DNA from: an uncultured Rhizobiaceae group bacterium
GTDB taxonomy: Bacteria; Pseudomonadota; Alphaproteobacteria; Rhizobiales; Rhizobiaceae
Assembly (NCBI GenBank): GCA_937944075.1
Contig: CALDZZ010000214.1
Coordinates: 1 to 17,426 of the forward strand
Direction of reading: 5' to 3'
Length of the DNA: 17,426 bases
In this document: positions 1 through 7,003 of the stretch, in pieces
Layout: the number at the start of each line of letters is the position of its first letter
Numbering within the stretch: position 1 is the stretch's first letter
Translations under genes and position numbers: made by a program
Notes under the pieces: generated by a model
Told to the model about the DNA's origin: nothing
Seen by the model: only the letters and a program-made list of their open reading frames with translations
Database searches by the model: none

Positions 1-755
1 GTATGCACATGGCGACGATTTTCTGATAGTGCATGGAAAAAATGAAGGAAGGTTCTAGAATATTGGCTCATGGAGCCCGATATGTCCGCCAAGATTACCA
101 CAGGCGGCTCTATCATTTTGGGTTCACGAAATTGCGGCAAGACCAGATCACCCCCCGTGCGCATGGCTTTAGCGAGCATCCGACGCGGGTCTGACTTTGC
201 GACGCGGTTAACAGGTTGAAAGCGTCTGGTTTTGACTTCATTGAGCGGCAAGGTCATCTTGGCCATTTCGCGCTTGGCCTGATTGATCTCTGCCACAGTC
301 ATTTGTGCGAAGTCTTTTTCGCGTAATACCTCACGCGCAGACGTCGTAAACTGCGCGTCGATTTCTATCTCAGGGCGCTCAAATTCTTTTTGGCTCTCCT
401 GCCCCGTAAACATCGCTTCAGACACACGATTCTCAGCGGCTTTAGGCTTTTCGCGGTTATCATCTTCGCGCATTTGAGGTGAGAACATCTGTATCATTTT
501 CTCAACCAGTTCCCGCGAACGCCAAAACAAGTTGAATGCTTGTTCAAAGACAATCATGTCTTCTTTGCGCGTGACCAGTACACTGTGCAGCGTCCAGTAA
601 AAATCATCACGGTCAGAGATACCGCCTGCCTCGACAGCACGCACACAATCCACCACAGAAGAAGGCCCAAGCTTCATCCCCGCCGAGCGAAGCGTTCGGG
701 AGAAGTAGAGGATATTTTCGGCAAGTTTGCCGGATGGGTTGGCTTGGATGGTCAT
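1..755 (-). CDS. VWA domain protein, CoxE-like (partial, runs off left edge)
   Basis: The reading frame starts at ATG 753-755 and is open to the window edge, giving 251 codons of the N-terminal part. Residues 1-90 form a helical CoxE-type N-terminus. A charged, probably disordered stretch lies at about 95-135. A VWA domain opens near residue 218, with the MIDAS metal-site motif DISGSMS at 224-230. CoxE-like VWA proteins act with MoxR-type AAA+ ATPases as maturation or metal-insertion chaperones; CoxD/CoxE of CO dehydrogenase is the named example. The MoxR ATPase lies just upstream on the same strand, with only the small membrane gene between. The start is two bases after that gene's stop and has no good Shine-Dalgarno sequence, which suggests translational coupling. 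The C-terminal half of the VWA domain is outside the window, and the target enzyme cannot be named from here. Confidence 0.85.
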   Translation of the reverse strand, partial: MTIQANPSGKLAENILYFSRTLRSAGMKLGPSSVVDCVRAVEAGGISDRDDFYWTLHSVLVTRKEDMIVFEQAFNLFWRSRELVEKMIQMFSPQMREDDNREKPKAAENRVSEAMFTGQESQKEFERPEIEIDAQFTTSAREVLREKDFAQMTVAEINQAKREMAKMTLPLNEVKTRRFQPVNRVAKSDPRRMLAKAMRTGGDLVLPQFREPKMIEPPVVILADISGSMSQYSRTFLHFFHALSENRRHVH

Positions 756-757
756 AA

Positions 758-1150
758 TTAAATATTCAATATCTTTGATAAAAATATAAATGGTTGAATA
801 AAAACTACGATAAACAAATAACTCAAAATCAATGAGACTGTAGTTTTGTTCGTTTTATCGCTTAGGAAAGATGCTTTAAAGATAAGTTTACACAGTCTGG
901 AGTTGAACATCTTATCGTTCAAATTACCAAACCAATTCCATCTCATCATCTGCTTAGTTGATATAAAAATGAGAACCATAAACGGTATAGGCCACAGAAT
1001 AAAAACTAAATGAATTGGCTGTTCTATTATTTGCTCTTTTATAGTTCTTGTCCCACCAATTTCTAAAACATAATTTTGTGAGCCCACGGCTAATATTAAA
1101 ACAAAAGCTATTGCAAAAATTACAGCCCAATTCTGTTTTAAAAAATCCAT
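758..1150 (-). CDS. Small AT-rich three-helix membrane protein, unknown function
   Basis: This encodes 130 residues. Three hydrophobic segments are visible, at about residues 8-25, 45-65 and 103-125. The loop between helices 2 and 3 is basic and polar (about 66-100, rich in Lys, Asn and Arg). I do not recognise a family. The gene lies 8 bases after the moxR-like stop and ends two bases before the VWA start, so it is in the same transcript. Its base composition is clearly more AT-rich than its neighbours, with many ATA, AAA and TTT codons, which suggests later acquisition or weak constraint. No strong Shine-Dalgarno sequence precedes ATG 1148-1150. It could be a real membrane partner of the MoxR/VWA pair or a passenger gene. 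Confidence 0.6.
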   Translation of the reverse strand: MDFLKQNWAVIFAIAFVLILAVGSQNYVLEIGGTRTIKEQIIEQPIHLVFILWPIPFMVLIFISTKQMMRWNWFGNLNDKMFNSRLCKLIFKASFLSDKTNKTTVSLILSYLFIVVFIQPFIFLSKILNI

Positions 1151-1158
1151 CTAATGCA

Positions 1159-2061
1159 TCATCCCGCCAATTCCTTCTTAACATCGGTCAGTATCTGCTG
1201 GCCTTCGCTGGAGCTGATTTGGGCTATGTCGTCTTGATATTTAAGAAGCACGCCGATTGTATCTGACACGCCTTGCGGGTCGATTGCCACCTTGTCGAGT
1301 TCGATCAGGGCTGAGGCCCAGTCTAGCGTTTCGGCAACGCCGGGGTTTTTAAACAAGTCCTGCTGGCGTAGTTTCTGCACATAGGCCACAACTTCTTTTG
1401 CAAGGTTTTCGCCTGCTTTTGGAACCTTGGAATGAACGATAGCCAATTCGCGTTCTGCGTCTGGATAATCCACCCAGTGATAAAGACAACGTCGTTTGAG
1501 AGCGTCGTGGATTTCTCGTGTGCGGTTTGTTGTGATGATAACGATTGGCGGCTCTTTGGCCTTTATCGTGCCGAGTTCCGGAATGGTCACCTGGAAGTCT
1601 GACAGTATTTCCAAAAGGAACGCCTCAAAGGCTTCATCCGTTCTGTCCAGTTCGTCAATTAGCAAGATCGGCGCTTTACCCTCTTCACCTTCAAGCGCCT
1701 GCAGTAATGGGCGTTTGATTAGAAACTCGTCGGTGAACACGCCTTCGTTCAATGATTCCTTATCACTGGAAGCTTCACGCATTCTGATATCCACCATTTG
1801 CGCGGCATAATTCCACTCATAGACAGCGGATGAGACATCAAGTCCCTCATAGCATTGCAATCTGATTAGAGGTCTGCCCAATGCTGAGCTCAGAACTTTG
1901 GCGATTTCGGTTTTGCCTACACCTGCCTCGCCCTCGAGAAACAACGGTTTTCCCATTTTCAAAGCAAGATATAGCACGGTCGCCAGAGAACGATCTGCAA
2001 TATAGCCCTCGCCTGATAATAGCGTTTCTGTTTCATCAATGCTTTTGGGCAGGTGCGCCAT
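1159..2061 (-). CDS. MoxR-family AAA+ ATPase (CoxD-like)
   Basis: This encodes 300 residues from ATG 2059-2061, which follows a GGAG at a good distance. A TTG four codons upstream overlaps that GGAG and is a less likely start. Walker A is GEAGVGKT at 44-51 and Walker B is ILLIDELD at 132-139. A sensor-1 region with Asn179 lies in VIITTNR, and arginine-finger candidates follow in ALKRRC at about 187-192. This is the layout of MoxR ATPases, which pair with VWA proteins to remodel or insert metal into target enzymes. The VWA/CoxE-like partner is encoded downstream on the same strand, separated by one small membrane gene. The upstream hupE-like gene has its own terminator, so this cluster probably has a separate promoter in the 50-base gap, which I could not identify. 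Confidence 0.92.
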   Translation of the reverse strand: MAHLPKSIDETETLLSGEGYIADRSLATVLYLALKMGKPLFLEGEAGVGKTEIAKVLSSALGRPLIRLQCYEGLDVSSAVYEWNYAAQMVDIRMREASSDKESLNEGVFTDEFLIKRPLLQALEGEEGKAPILLIDELDRTDEAFEAFLLEILSDFQVTIPELGTIKAKEPPIVIITTNRTREIHDALKRRCLYHWVDYPDAERELAIVHSKVPKAGENLAKEVVAYVQKLRQQDLFKNPGVAETLDWASALIELDKVAIDPQGVSDTIGVLLKYQDDIAQISSSEGQQILTDVKKELAG

Positions 2062-2110
2062 GCGTATCTCCAACTCTTTGTAAAATTCAAGTTAGCGCGT
2101 TAACAGGTAT

Positions 2111-2146
2111 AAAAAAAGAGGCACGAACAAAAGTCCATGCCTCTTT
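2111..2146 (-). terminator. Intrinsic terminator of the hupE-like gene
   Basis: On the minus strand a 9-bp stem (AAAGAGGCA paired with TGCCTCTTT) encloses a 14-base loop and runs straight into a row of seven T. It lies about 25 bases after the hupE-like stop and would end that transcript before the moxR-like gene. Confidence 0.88.
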
Positions 2147-2169
2147 GCAATCATTATGTATGAATGGGT

Positions 2170-2820
2170 TTAGCCAAGGCCAAGGGCTGCGAATGCTGCG
2201 CCTTCTGCTGCTTCCAAAGTCAGGAAGACACCCATGCCTGCAACAAGAGCACCTGTCAGGCGAGCGTTCACTGCCGATGCTTCTGTTGCATTGAAGATGT
2301 TTTTAACTACCCAACCAGAACCCAGCGCGATTGCATATTGAATTGCACCCAGACCCAAGAGGTAGCCAATTAGAACAGAGCCGCCTATTGCAGCTTCTTG
2401 GGCTACGATTGAGTCACCAAATGCTGAACCGTGGAACAGACCAAAGACTGCGAAGATCGGAAGTGCCAGTGACATGCTTAGTGCGCGACCAGAAAGAACG
2501 ATATAACCGACTGCCAATAGCGAGAAGCCAATCACTGCTTCCTTCATTGGAAGGCCAATGCCATTTGCCATCATCAGGCAGCCAACAAGCATTGCAATGA
2601 TGTAAGCTGCAGGAGCTGTGCGTGCAAAGCCAGTGTAAAGCGCCGCAACGCCCACTGCGATGACGAAGAACAGGTGATCAAAGCCCAAAAGCGGATGACC
2701 AATACCTGATAGCAGACCTTGAGAGAAAGTTTCCATCGGCTGACCAGCCAACGGGTGGTGCGCCAAGGCTGGAGCGGTTGTCGCCAGTAGTGCCAAAGCA
2801 CCAAAAAGAGTTTTTTTCAT
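2170..2820 (-). CDS. hupE: HupE/UreJ-family metal transporter, B12-riboswitch controlled (probable cobalt importer)
   Basis: This encodes 216 residues. ATG 2818-2820 is chosen because AGGGGA sits correctly upstream and an N-terminal signal-like segment (MKKTLFGALALL..., residues 1-20) begins there, ending in ALAHHP. About six further hydrophobic segments follow. The family metal motif is at 42-49 (HPLLGFDH), and a second histidine motif, FGLFHGSAFG, is at 126-135. HupE/UreJ proteins import nickel or cobalt. Members linked to hydrogenase or urease carry nickel, while those under cobalamin riboswitches are thought to supply cobalt for B12. No hydrogenase, urease or cobalamin gene is in the window, so the riboswitch in the leader is the main reason to prefer cobalt. 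The gene appears monocistronic, with a terminator directly after it. Confidence 0.9.
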   Translation of the reverse strand: MKKTLFGALALLATTAPALAHHPLAGQPMETFSQGLLSGIGHPLLGFDHLFFVIAVGVAALYTGFARTAPAAYIIAMLVGCLMMANGIGLPMKEAVIGFSLLAVGYIVLSGRALSMSLALPIFAVFGLFHGSAFGDSIVAQEAAIGGSVLIGYLLGLGAIQYAIALGSGWVVKNIFNATEASAVNARLTGALVAGMGVFLTLEAAEGAAFAALGLG

Positions 2821-2826
2821 TTTATT

Positions 2827-2856
2827 CCCCTTCAAATAATACAAGTTGTGAAGGAG
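2827..2856 (-). promoter_or_regulatory. SD-sequestering hairpin, likely riboswitch expression platform
   Basis: In the mRNA leader of the hupE-like gene, CTCCTTCA pairs with TGAAGGGG over 8 bp with one G-T wobble, across a 14-base loop. The second arm contains the Shine-Dalgarno sequence of the gene, which begins seven bases further on. No poly-U tract follows, so control at translation initiation fits better than transcription termination. That this hairpin forms when B12 is bound is inferred. Confidence 0.55.
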
Positions 2857-2952
2857 GGATTTCGTAAGAAGGGTCGAGTAGTCGCTCTAGTCTTCCACGG
2901 AACACCCCGTCCGTTTTTCATTTGACTGTGATGAAACAGAATGTTTCACAAA

Positions 2953-3147
2953 GCCTGCAGGCTGGTCTCCTGGCTCACGGGTCCAAGTGCATATCCCCTT
3001 CCCGGCTATTGCCAGTGGATATTGATATGCACTCACCGCTTACAGTCGCGGGGGCGGCTGCAGATTAAGGCCCCTGTTTGGGTCATCCCCTTCTGCATTC
3101 CCATTTGATCCCCTGACGCCTCCTGCATCTTGTGGGGAACCTTGCAT
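2953..3147 (-). ncRNA. Cobalamin (adenosylcobalamin) riboswitch
   Basis: Read on the minus strand, the leader contains the conserved blocks of the cobalamin riboswitch in order. AAGGTTCCC is near 3134-3142, and GGAATGCAG is near 3093-3101. GCCGCCCCCGCGACTGTAAGC follows at about 3038-3058, then CCACTGGC near 3011-3018. GGGAAGGGG is near 2996-3004, and the B12-box segment GAGCCAGGAGACC is near 2964-2976. A perfect GC-rich inverted repeat (GCCTGCAGGC, 2953-2962) closes the 3' side. High adenosylcobalamin normally represses such leaders. The nearest downstream gene is the hupE-like transporter about 130 bases further on, consistent with cobalt-uptake control. Confidence 0.95.
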
Positions 3148-3153
3148 CATTCT

Positions 3154-3182
3154 ATGTGAGGCCAATGCCCCAGAAACGTCAA
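3154..3182 (-). promoter_or_regulatory. Candidate promoter of the riboswitch/hupE-like transcript
   Basis: On the minus strand TTGACG (3177-3182) is a good -35 box. A 17-base spacer leads to TCACAT (3154-3159), a weak -10 box. Transcription would start near 3147, just where the riboswitch begins. The position supports it; the -10 is poor. Confidence 0.35.
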
Positions 3183-3302
3183 GCAAATTTCGACATCATT
3201 CAATATTTTTGCGACGAAAGGGACGAACGCCAGATAAATCAGGCATTCACCCTGCTTAATTCCTTTTAATTTCATGCAAATCACATTAAAAATTCAGGCA
3301 CC

Positions 3303-4433
3303 ATGGATTTTTTGCGACTCAATCAACTCAGGCAAGCATTTCAGTTTGCGGTCTTTCTGGCTATTGGCAGCTTGAGTGTATTACCGCAGGCTGCAAAGGC
3401 AGAATTGATCGCAATCTCAGTGCCGCTAACGGGTGATTTTGCCGAGATTGGCAATGATTTTGCGGTCGGTGCAAAGCTTGCCATAGAGCAGTCTGGCGTA
3501 AAGCATGAACTCTTCATTGCAGATGATGCCTGTGACAAGGATTTGGCAGTCTTTGCAGCAAAAGGCGTTTTGTCCAGCAATCCGGATATCATGACCGGAA
3601 TGATCTGCAATGAAGTGGCCATTGCCTACGCCAATACGTTCAGGGATAGCGGCATCCCCTTGCTAGTTACTGGCGCTGGCTCTGTGCGGTTGCTCAAGGA
3701 CAGGGAGCGTGAAGACTGGAAAATCTGGCGAATGTCTGAGGGAGATGATGCTGTTGCTGATGCTATCGCCGATTATATATCGCAAGATCTGAAAGACACA
3801 CCATTTGCGCTGGTTGATGATGGTACCATCTATGGACGCACAACCACAGATGCCATACGCCTGAGACTGAATGATCTTGGTATCAAGGCGCAATTCACTG
3901 ACAGTTTTCGTGCAGCACAATCGACACAATCAGGTCTTTTGAGACGATTGGAGCGTTCCGGGGTTTCAATTGGCTTCATAGCAGCAGCAACGACGGATGA
4001 CCTGCTTACTATCGCAAAAGACCATACAAGACTTGGCCAGAACTACACGCTTGTGATGAGCGAGCAAATAGCGACCCTGCCATTTCTGGAAGACGCTGAG
4101 ACTGTCAATAATGGCATGCTTGTCATGATGAAACCCAGAACAGAAACCCTTAAAAGCGCTGCAGAACTCTCCGCTCTGCTCAACAAGCGTAACATTGAGC
4201 CAAGCCAGGCGATTTATGACGGATATGCTAGCACCCAATTGGCCATAGCTGCTCTTGGCGAAAACAGGAAAGCTACCGTCGAAAACCTGAAAAACAATAG
4301 GTTCGATACCATCAAGGGAACAATCGAGTTTGACGAGAATGGTCAAAACAAGTTCAATCCATATCAGTTACACGAATGGAATGGCGGTAATCTTGTCCCT
4401 TTGAAAACATCACAGAAAAACCAAACGCAATAA
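3303..4433 (+). CDS. ABC transporter substrate-binding protein, branched-chain amino acid (LivK-like) type
   Basis: This encodes 376 residues. An N-terminal signal peptide spans about residues 1-33, with a hydrophobic core FAVFLAIGSLSVL and cleavage after AKA. The mature part starts with ELIAISVPLTGDFAEIGNDFAVGAKLA, typical of the first strand and helix of the Peripla_BP_6 type I fold. Cys77 and Cys102 may form the lobe-1 disulfide common in this family. The second lobe contains FALVDDGTIYGRT (about 168-180), and the C-terminus has GTIEFDENGQNKF, also typical. It should bind a small ligand in the periplasm. No permease or ATPase gene is nearby, so it is an orphan or works with a transporter encoded elsewhere. 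The P1 hydrolase follows after 20 bases, suggesting co-transcription. The ligand cannot be read from the sequence. Confidence 0.85.
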   Translation: MDFLRLNQLRQAFQFAVFLAIGSLSVLPQAAKAELIAISVPLTGDFAEIGNDFAVGAKLAIEQSGVKHELFIADDACDKDLAVFAAKGVLSSNPDIMTGMICNEVAIAYANTFRDSGIPLLVTGAGSVRLLKDREREDWKIWRMSEGDDAVADAIADYISQDLKDTPFALVDDGTIYGRTTTDAIRLRLNDLGIKAQFTDSFRAAQSTQSGLLRRLERSGVSIGFIAAATTDDLLTIAKDHTRLGQNYTLVMSEQIATLPFLEDAETVNNGMLVMMKPRTETLKSAAELSALLNKRNIEPSQAIYDGYASTQLAIAALGENRKATVENLKNNRFDTIKGTIEFDENGQNKFNPYQLHEWNGGNLVPLKTSQKNQTQ

Positions 4434-4453
4434 CTCGGAATATACAGGCGAAC

Positions 4454-5473
4454 ATGATCAAACCAGGCCCTCAAAATTCAATAACGGATATCGAAGGCAT
4501 CAAGGTTGGCAATGCGCAGGATGAAACCCTCAAGAGCGGTGTTTCGGTCTTGCTTTGTGAGGCCCCAATGGTTGCTTCAGTTGCAATTTCAGGCGGTGGC
4601 CCGGGCACACGTGACACGGAATTACTGGCACCTGAAAACACAGTTGATGGGGTCGATGCGCTGGTTTTGTCTGGCGGATCTGCTTTCGGCCTAGATGCGG
4701 CATCTGGCGTACAGTCATGGCTTCGCGAACAAGGCAAGGGATTTGCCGTTGGCAACATGAAGGTACCAATTGTACCCCAGGCAATCCTGTTTGATCTCAT
4801 CAATGGGGGTGACAAGGATTGGGGCAAGTTTTCGCCTTATCGAGACTTGGGATATCAAGCGGTTGAAAATGCGGGCAGCGAAGTAAAACAAGGATCCACT
4901 GGTGCAGGAACAGGCGCGCTGGTTGCCGGCTTGAAAGGCGGACTTGGAACGGCCTCCATCAGGCTCGAAAATGGAATTACTGTAGCCGCCTTGTTTGCAG
5001 TCAACTCACTTGGCTCACCGCTTATCGGTAATACACATCATTTTCACGCAGCCCTGTTTGAACAGAACAAGGAATTTGGCGGAAGCGGATTGCCCGCTTC
5101 ATTTCCGCAGGATGCAAGTAGCATAAAGGTAAAGTTTCGTGAAACAGCAACTGGCGTTTCAAACACAACCATAGGCATTGTTGCTACAGATGCGAAGCTG
5201 ACCAAGGCACAGGCGAAGCGACTGGCAATTTCAGCACATGACGGAATTGCTCGAGCGATTTATCCGGCACATACCCCCATGGATGGCGATCTTGTTTTTG
5301 CAGTAGCCAGTGGCCATTCGCAAATCATACCTTCAAATAACGACTGGCTGGATTTATCCGCCCATGCAGCAAATGTTACTGCGCGCGCAATTGCAAATGG
5401 TGTCTATCACGCAGAACCCTCGGCAAACGACATTTTCCCTGTTTATAAAGATTTTTTCCAGGATAAATTATAA
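4454..5473 (+). CDS. P1 family (S58, DmpA/NylC-like) N-terminal nucleophile hydrolase
   Basis: This encodes 339 residues with no signal peptide. Family landmarks are SGGGPGTRDTELL at about 46-58, ALVLSGGSAFGLDAASGV at 69-86, the GSTGAGTGALVAG stretch at 147-159, and ASGHSQ near 285-290. P1 peptidases are made as inactive precursors that cut themselves, and the residue after the cut becomes the nucleophile. Here SNTTIG at 236-241 offers Asn237/Thr238 as the cleavage site, which resembles the Asn/Thr site of NylC nylon-oligomer hydrolases more than the Gly/Ser site of DmpA. Expected products are chains of about 237 and 102 residues. Likely substrates are small amides or N-terminally blocked peptides. 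It follows the substrate-binding protein by 20 bases, so the two may be expressed together. Confidence 0.88.
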   Translation: MIKPGPQNSITDIEGIKVGNAQDETLKSGVSVLLCEAPMVASVAISGGGPGTRDTELLAPENTVDGVDALVLSGGSAFGLDAASGVQSWLREQGKGFAVGNMKVPIVPQAILFDLINGGDKDWGKFSPYRDLGYQAVENAGSEVKQGSTGAGTGALVAGLKGGLGTASIRLENGITVAALFAVNSLGSPLIGNTHHFHAALFEQNKEFGGSGLPASFPQDASSIKVKFRETATGVSNTTIGIVATDAKLTKAQAKRLAISAHDGIARAIYPAHTPMDGDLVFAVASGHSQIIPSNNDWLDLSAHAANVTARAIANGVYHAEPSANDIFPVYKDFFQDKL

Positions 5474-5517
5474 ATATCAGTAACTTATAAGGGGCATAAT
5501 ATGAAAGGAACTTTGAC

Positions 5518-6093
5518 ATGAAACTCTTACTTGTCTTTCTAAACATGCTTCTAATCTACATTACAAGCCTTGTTCTTGCTCATGCAGGAGACTTTGCAAA
5601 ACGTGAAATTCACGGATTTTCACGTGACGGGGCCCTGTTCGCCTTCGAGGAATATGGTGTGCAGGATGGTTCTGGCTTTCCCTATTCAAACATCTATATC
5701 ATTGATACGAAGACAGATGAATGGACTGCCGGATCTCCGTTTAGAGTTCGTCTTGAAGATGAGACACGCGATGTTTTTGCAGCACGAGAAGAAGCCAGCA
5801 TACTTGCAGGGCCTGTGATGAAAAGTTTTGAGGGGCGCGGTAATATTGTCGCCACATATCAGGCAACTCACAGGAGCATCGACACCAAGAGAATGTCTGC
5901 AATACCGCGGCTTGTGATACCGGCGATAGATGACGAAATTGAATTTCGCCTCGAAGAGATTTCATTCCCCTCTACGGCTCCATGTCATGCATTTGGAGAG
6001 AGCAAGGGCTTCCGGCTTTTGAAACTTGCCTTGAAAGATGGGAATACTACCCAGGTCCTGCATGAAGACAAAAACATACCTGCAAGCAGATGA
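5518..6093 (+). CDS. DUF2259-type secreted protein, cut short by an in-frame TGA
   Basis: AAGGA lies 8 bases before ATG 5518, which is a good ribosome site. Residues 1-23 form a signal peptide ending AHA. The mature part has the DUF2259 pattern: a start like FSRDGALFAFEEYGVQDGSGFPYSNIYI, then a domain with DDEIEFRLEEI near 140-150, and HEDKNIPASR at the end. The frame stops at TGA 6091-6093 after 191 residues. Translation in the same frame resumes directly with CPLRYDLADLV and reaches a natural stop at 6240, giving 240 residues in all, about the usual family length. So this is a single nonsense codon and not a frameshift. It could be a Gly-to-stop mutation (GGA to TGA), a sequencing error, or a read-through codon. 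The function of DUF2259 is unknown to me. It probably shares a transcript with the hydrolase 44 bases upstream. Confidence 0.75.
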   Translation: MKLLLVFLNMLLIYITSLVLAHAGDFAKREIHGFSRDGALFAFEEYGVQDGSGFPYSNIYIIDTKTDEWTAGSPFRVRLEDETRDVFAAREEASILAGPVMKSFEGRGNIVATYQATHRSIDTKRMSAIPRLVIPAIDDEIEFRLEEISFPSTAPCHAFGESKGFRLLKLALKDGNTTQVLHEDKNIPASR

Positions 6094-6240
6094 TGTCCTC
6101 TACGCTATGATTTGGCAGATTTGGTAACCTTTTACCCTGAAGCAGGCCAACCTGTTTTTGCCGTTCTCATAAGAATGCAAACTGTTGGCTTTGAAGGACC
6201 TGACGGGCGTTTTCTGGCAGTGACCGGTCAACTAAGGTGA
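6094..6240 (+). pseudogene. C-terminal remainder of the DUF2259 gene after the in-frame TGA
   Basis: These 48 codons continue in exactly the frame of the upstream gene. They encode CPLRYDLADLVTFYPEAGQ, then a hydrophobic strand, then VGFEGPDGRFLAVTG, and end at TGA 6238-6240. The composition and sense pattern look fully protein-like. The end lies 8 bases from the stop of the converging hydrolase gene, as expected for an original full-length gene. No start codon with a ribosome site is present, so it would be translated only by reading through the TGA. Confidence 0.65.
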
Positions 6241-6248
6241 TAAAGGCC

Positions 6249-6821
6249 CTATTTTTTGACCTTTTCACGAATCCTGCTGATTACAAGATTTTGCACTGAC
6301 CTGTTTTTATCAATCCCAACATGATCCGTTCCAAATTTGGATACGTCGATGTTCGTAATTCTACCCTTGAAGCCTGCACCCTTGCGGTAAAACTGACCGG
6401 ATGGAATTTTATAATTGATAACCTGCACTGCACCTCTTCTCAAAGCAGGCGGTTTCGGAAATCCTGGATCAAGACCAATCAATAAATCGGTTCTCACCCC
6501 GGCACTACCCAGTTTATTTGCAAAGCTGGCAGCCTCAACCCCCCCAAGTGAGTGTCCTACTATGATGATTGGGTAGGAAACATTGTTGGACCTTGACCGA
6601 CGGATGATATCATCAGCCAACTTGTCCCAATTGCCATTGGAAATGGCCTTTGCACGAATGCCCTGGCGCTTAAGGCGCTTGGTCATTTGGTTCATGCCAT
6701 CGGAGAAGACATTTAAAAATCCACGTATCATGTAGACTTCTTCAGCAATTGCTGGTGTAGCTGCAAAAGTGGACGCACTTATTAAAGTGGCAAAGAATGA
6801 ATTGCGGATGGCCTTGTTCAT
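6249..6821 (-). CDS. Secreted alpha/beta hydrolase (lipase-like serine hydrolase)
   Basis: This encodes 190 residues from ATG 6819-6821, preceded by GGGGA at good spacing. An upstream in-frame GTG would overlap that site and is less likely. Residues 1-26 form a signal peptide ending AIA, so the enzyme is probably periplasmic or secreted. The nucleophile elbow is GHSLGG (89-94, Ser91). Likely triad partners are Asp118 in GLDPGF and His167 in GTDHVGID. The order and spacing fit a small alpha/beta hydrolase related to lipases or thioesterases. At about 165 mature residues it is compact and lacks room for a lid domain. It converges on the DUF2259 gene and is read alone. The substrate is unknown. 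Confidence 0.8.
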   Translation of the reverse strand: MNKAIRNSFFATLISASTFAATPAIAEEVYMIRGFLNVFSDGMNQMTKRLKRQGIRAKAISNGNWDKLADDIIRRSRSNNVSYPIIIVGHSLGGVEAASFANKLGSAGVRTDLLIGLDPGFPKPPALRRGAVQVINYKIPSGQFYRKGAGFKGRITNIDVSKFGTDHVGIDKNRSVQNLVISRIREKVKK

Positions 6822-6942
6822 GAATAATCCCCGAAACACGCTGATTGAACCCTTAAAATGCAGTCATATACTGAATAATTCCTTACCATTGGTCAAATAA
6901 CTTTCCAAAAAAAATCAACTCGTGGGTAACTTTTGCTTTGGA

Positions 6943-6971
6943 TTGAAACCTGACTTTCACAATGTTAACAG
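6943..6971 (+). promoter_or_regulatory. Candidate purB promoter
   Basis: TTGAAA (6943-6948), a 17-base spacer and TAACAG (6966-6971) stand 33 bases before the purB start. The -35 box is good and the -10 box weak. No PurR-like operator is evident. Confidence 0.35.
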
Positions 6972-7003
6972 AAAGACAACTTCACTAACAGGTAGATACG
7001 AAC

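Noticed and set aside
1881..2373. Plus-strand frames opposite the moxR-like and hupE-like genes
   Set aside because: They are shadows of well-supported minus-strand genes and span a terminator.
2894..2917. ACGGA/TCCGT hairpin in the riboswitch leader as an intrinsic terminator
   Set aside because: Only a 5-bp stem and no T run follows on the transcribed strand; the SD-masking hairpin further down is a better expression platform.
6091..6130. Selenocysteine insertion at the DUF2259 TGA as the primary call
   Set aside because: No bacterial SECIS-like hairpin was seen at the expected distance after the TGA, and a one-base change from a glycine codon is simpler; it is kept only as an alternative.
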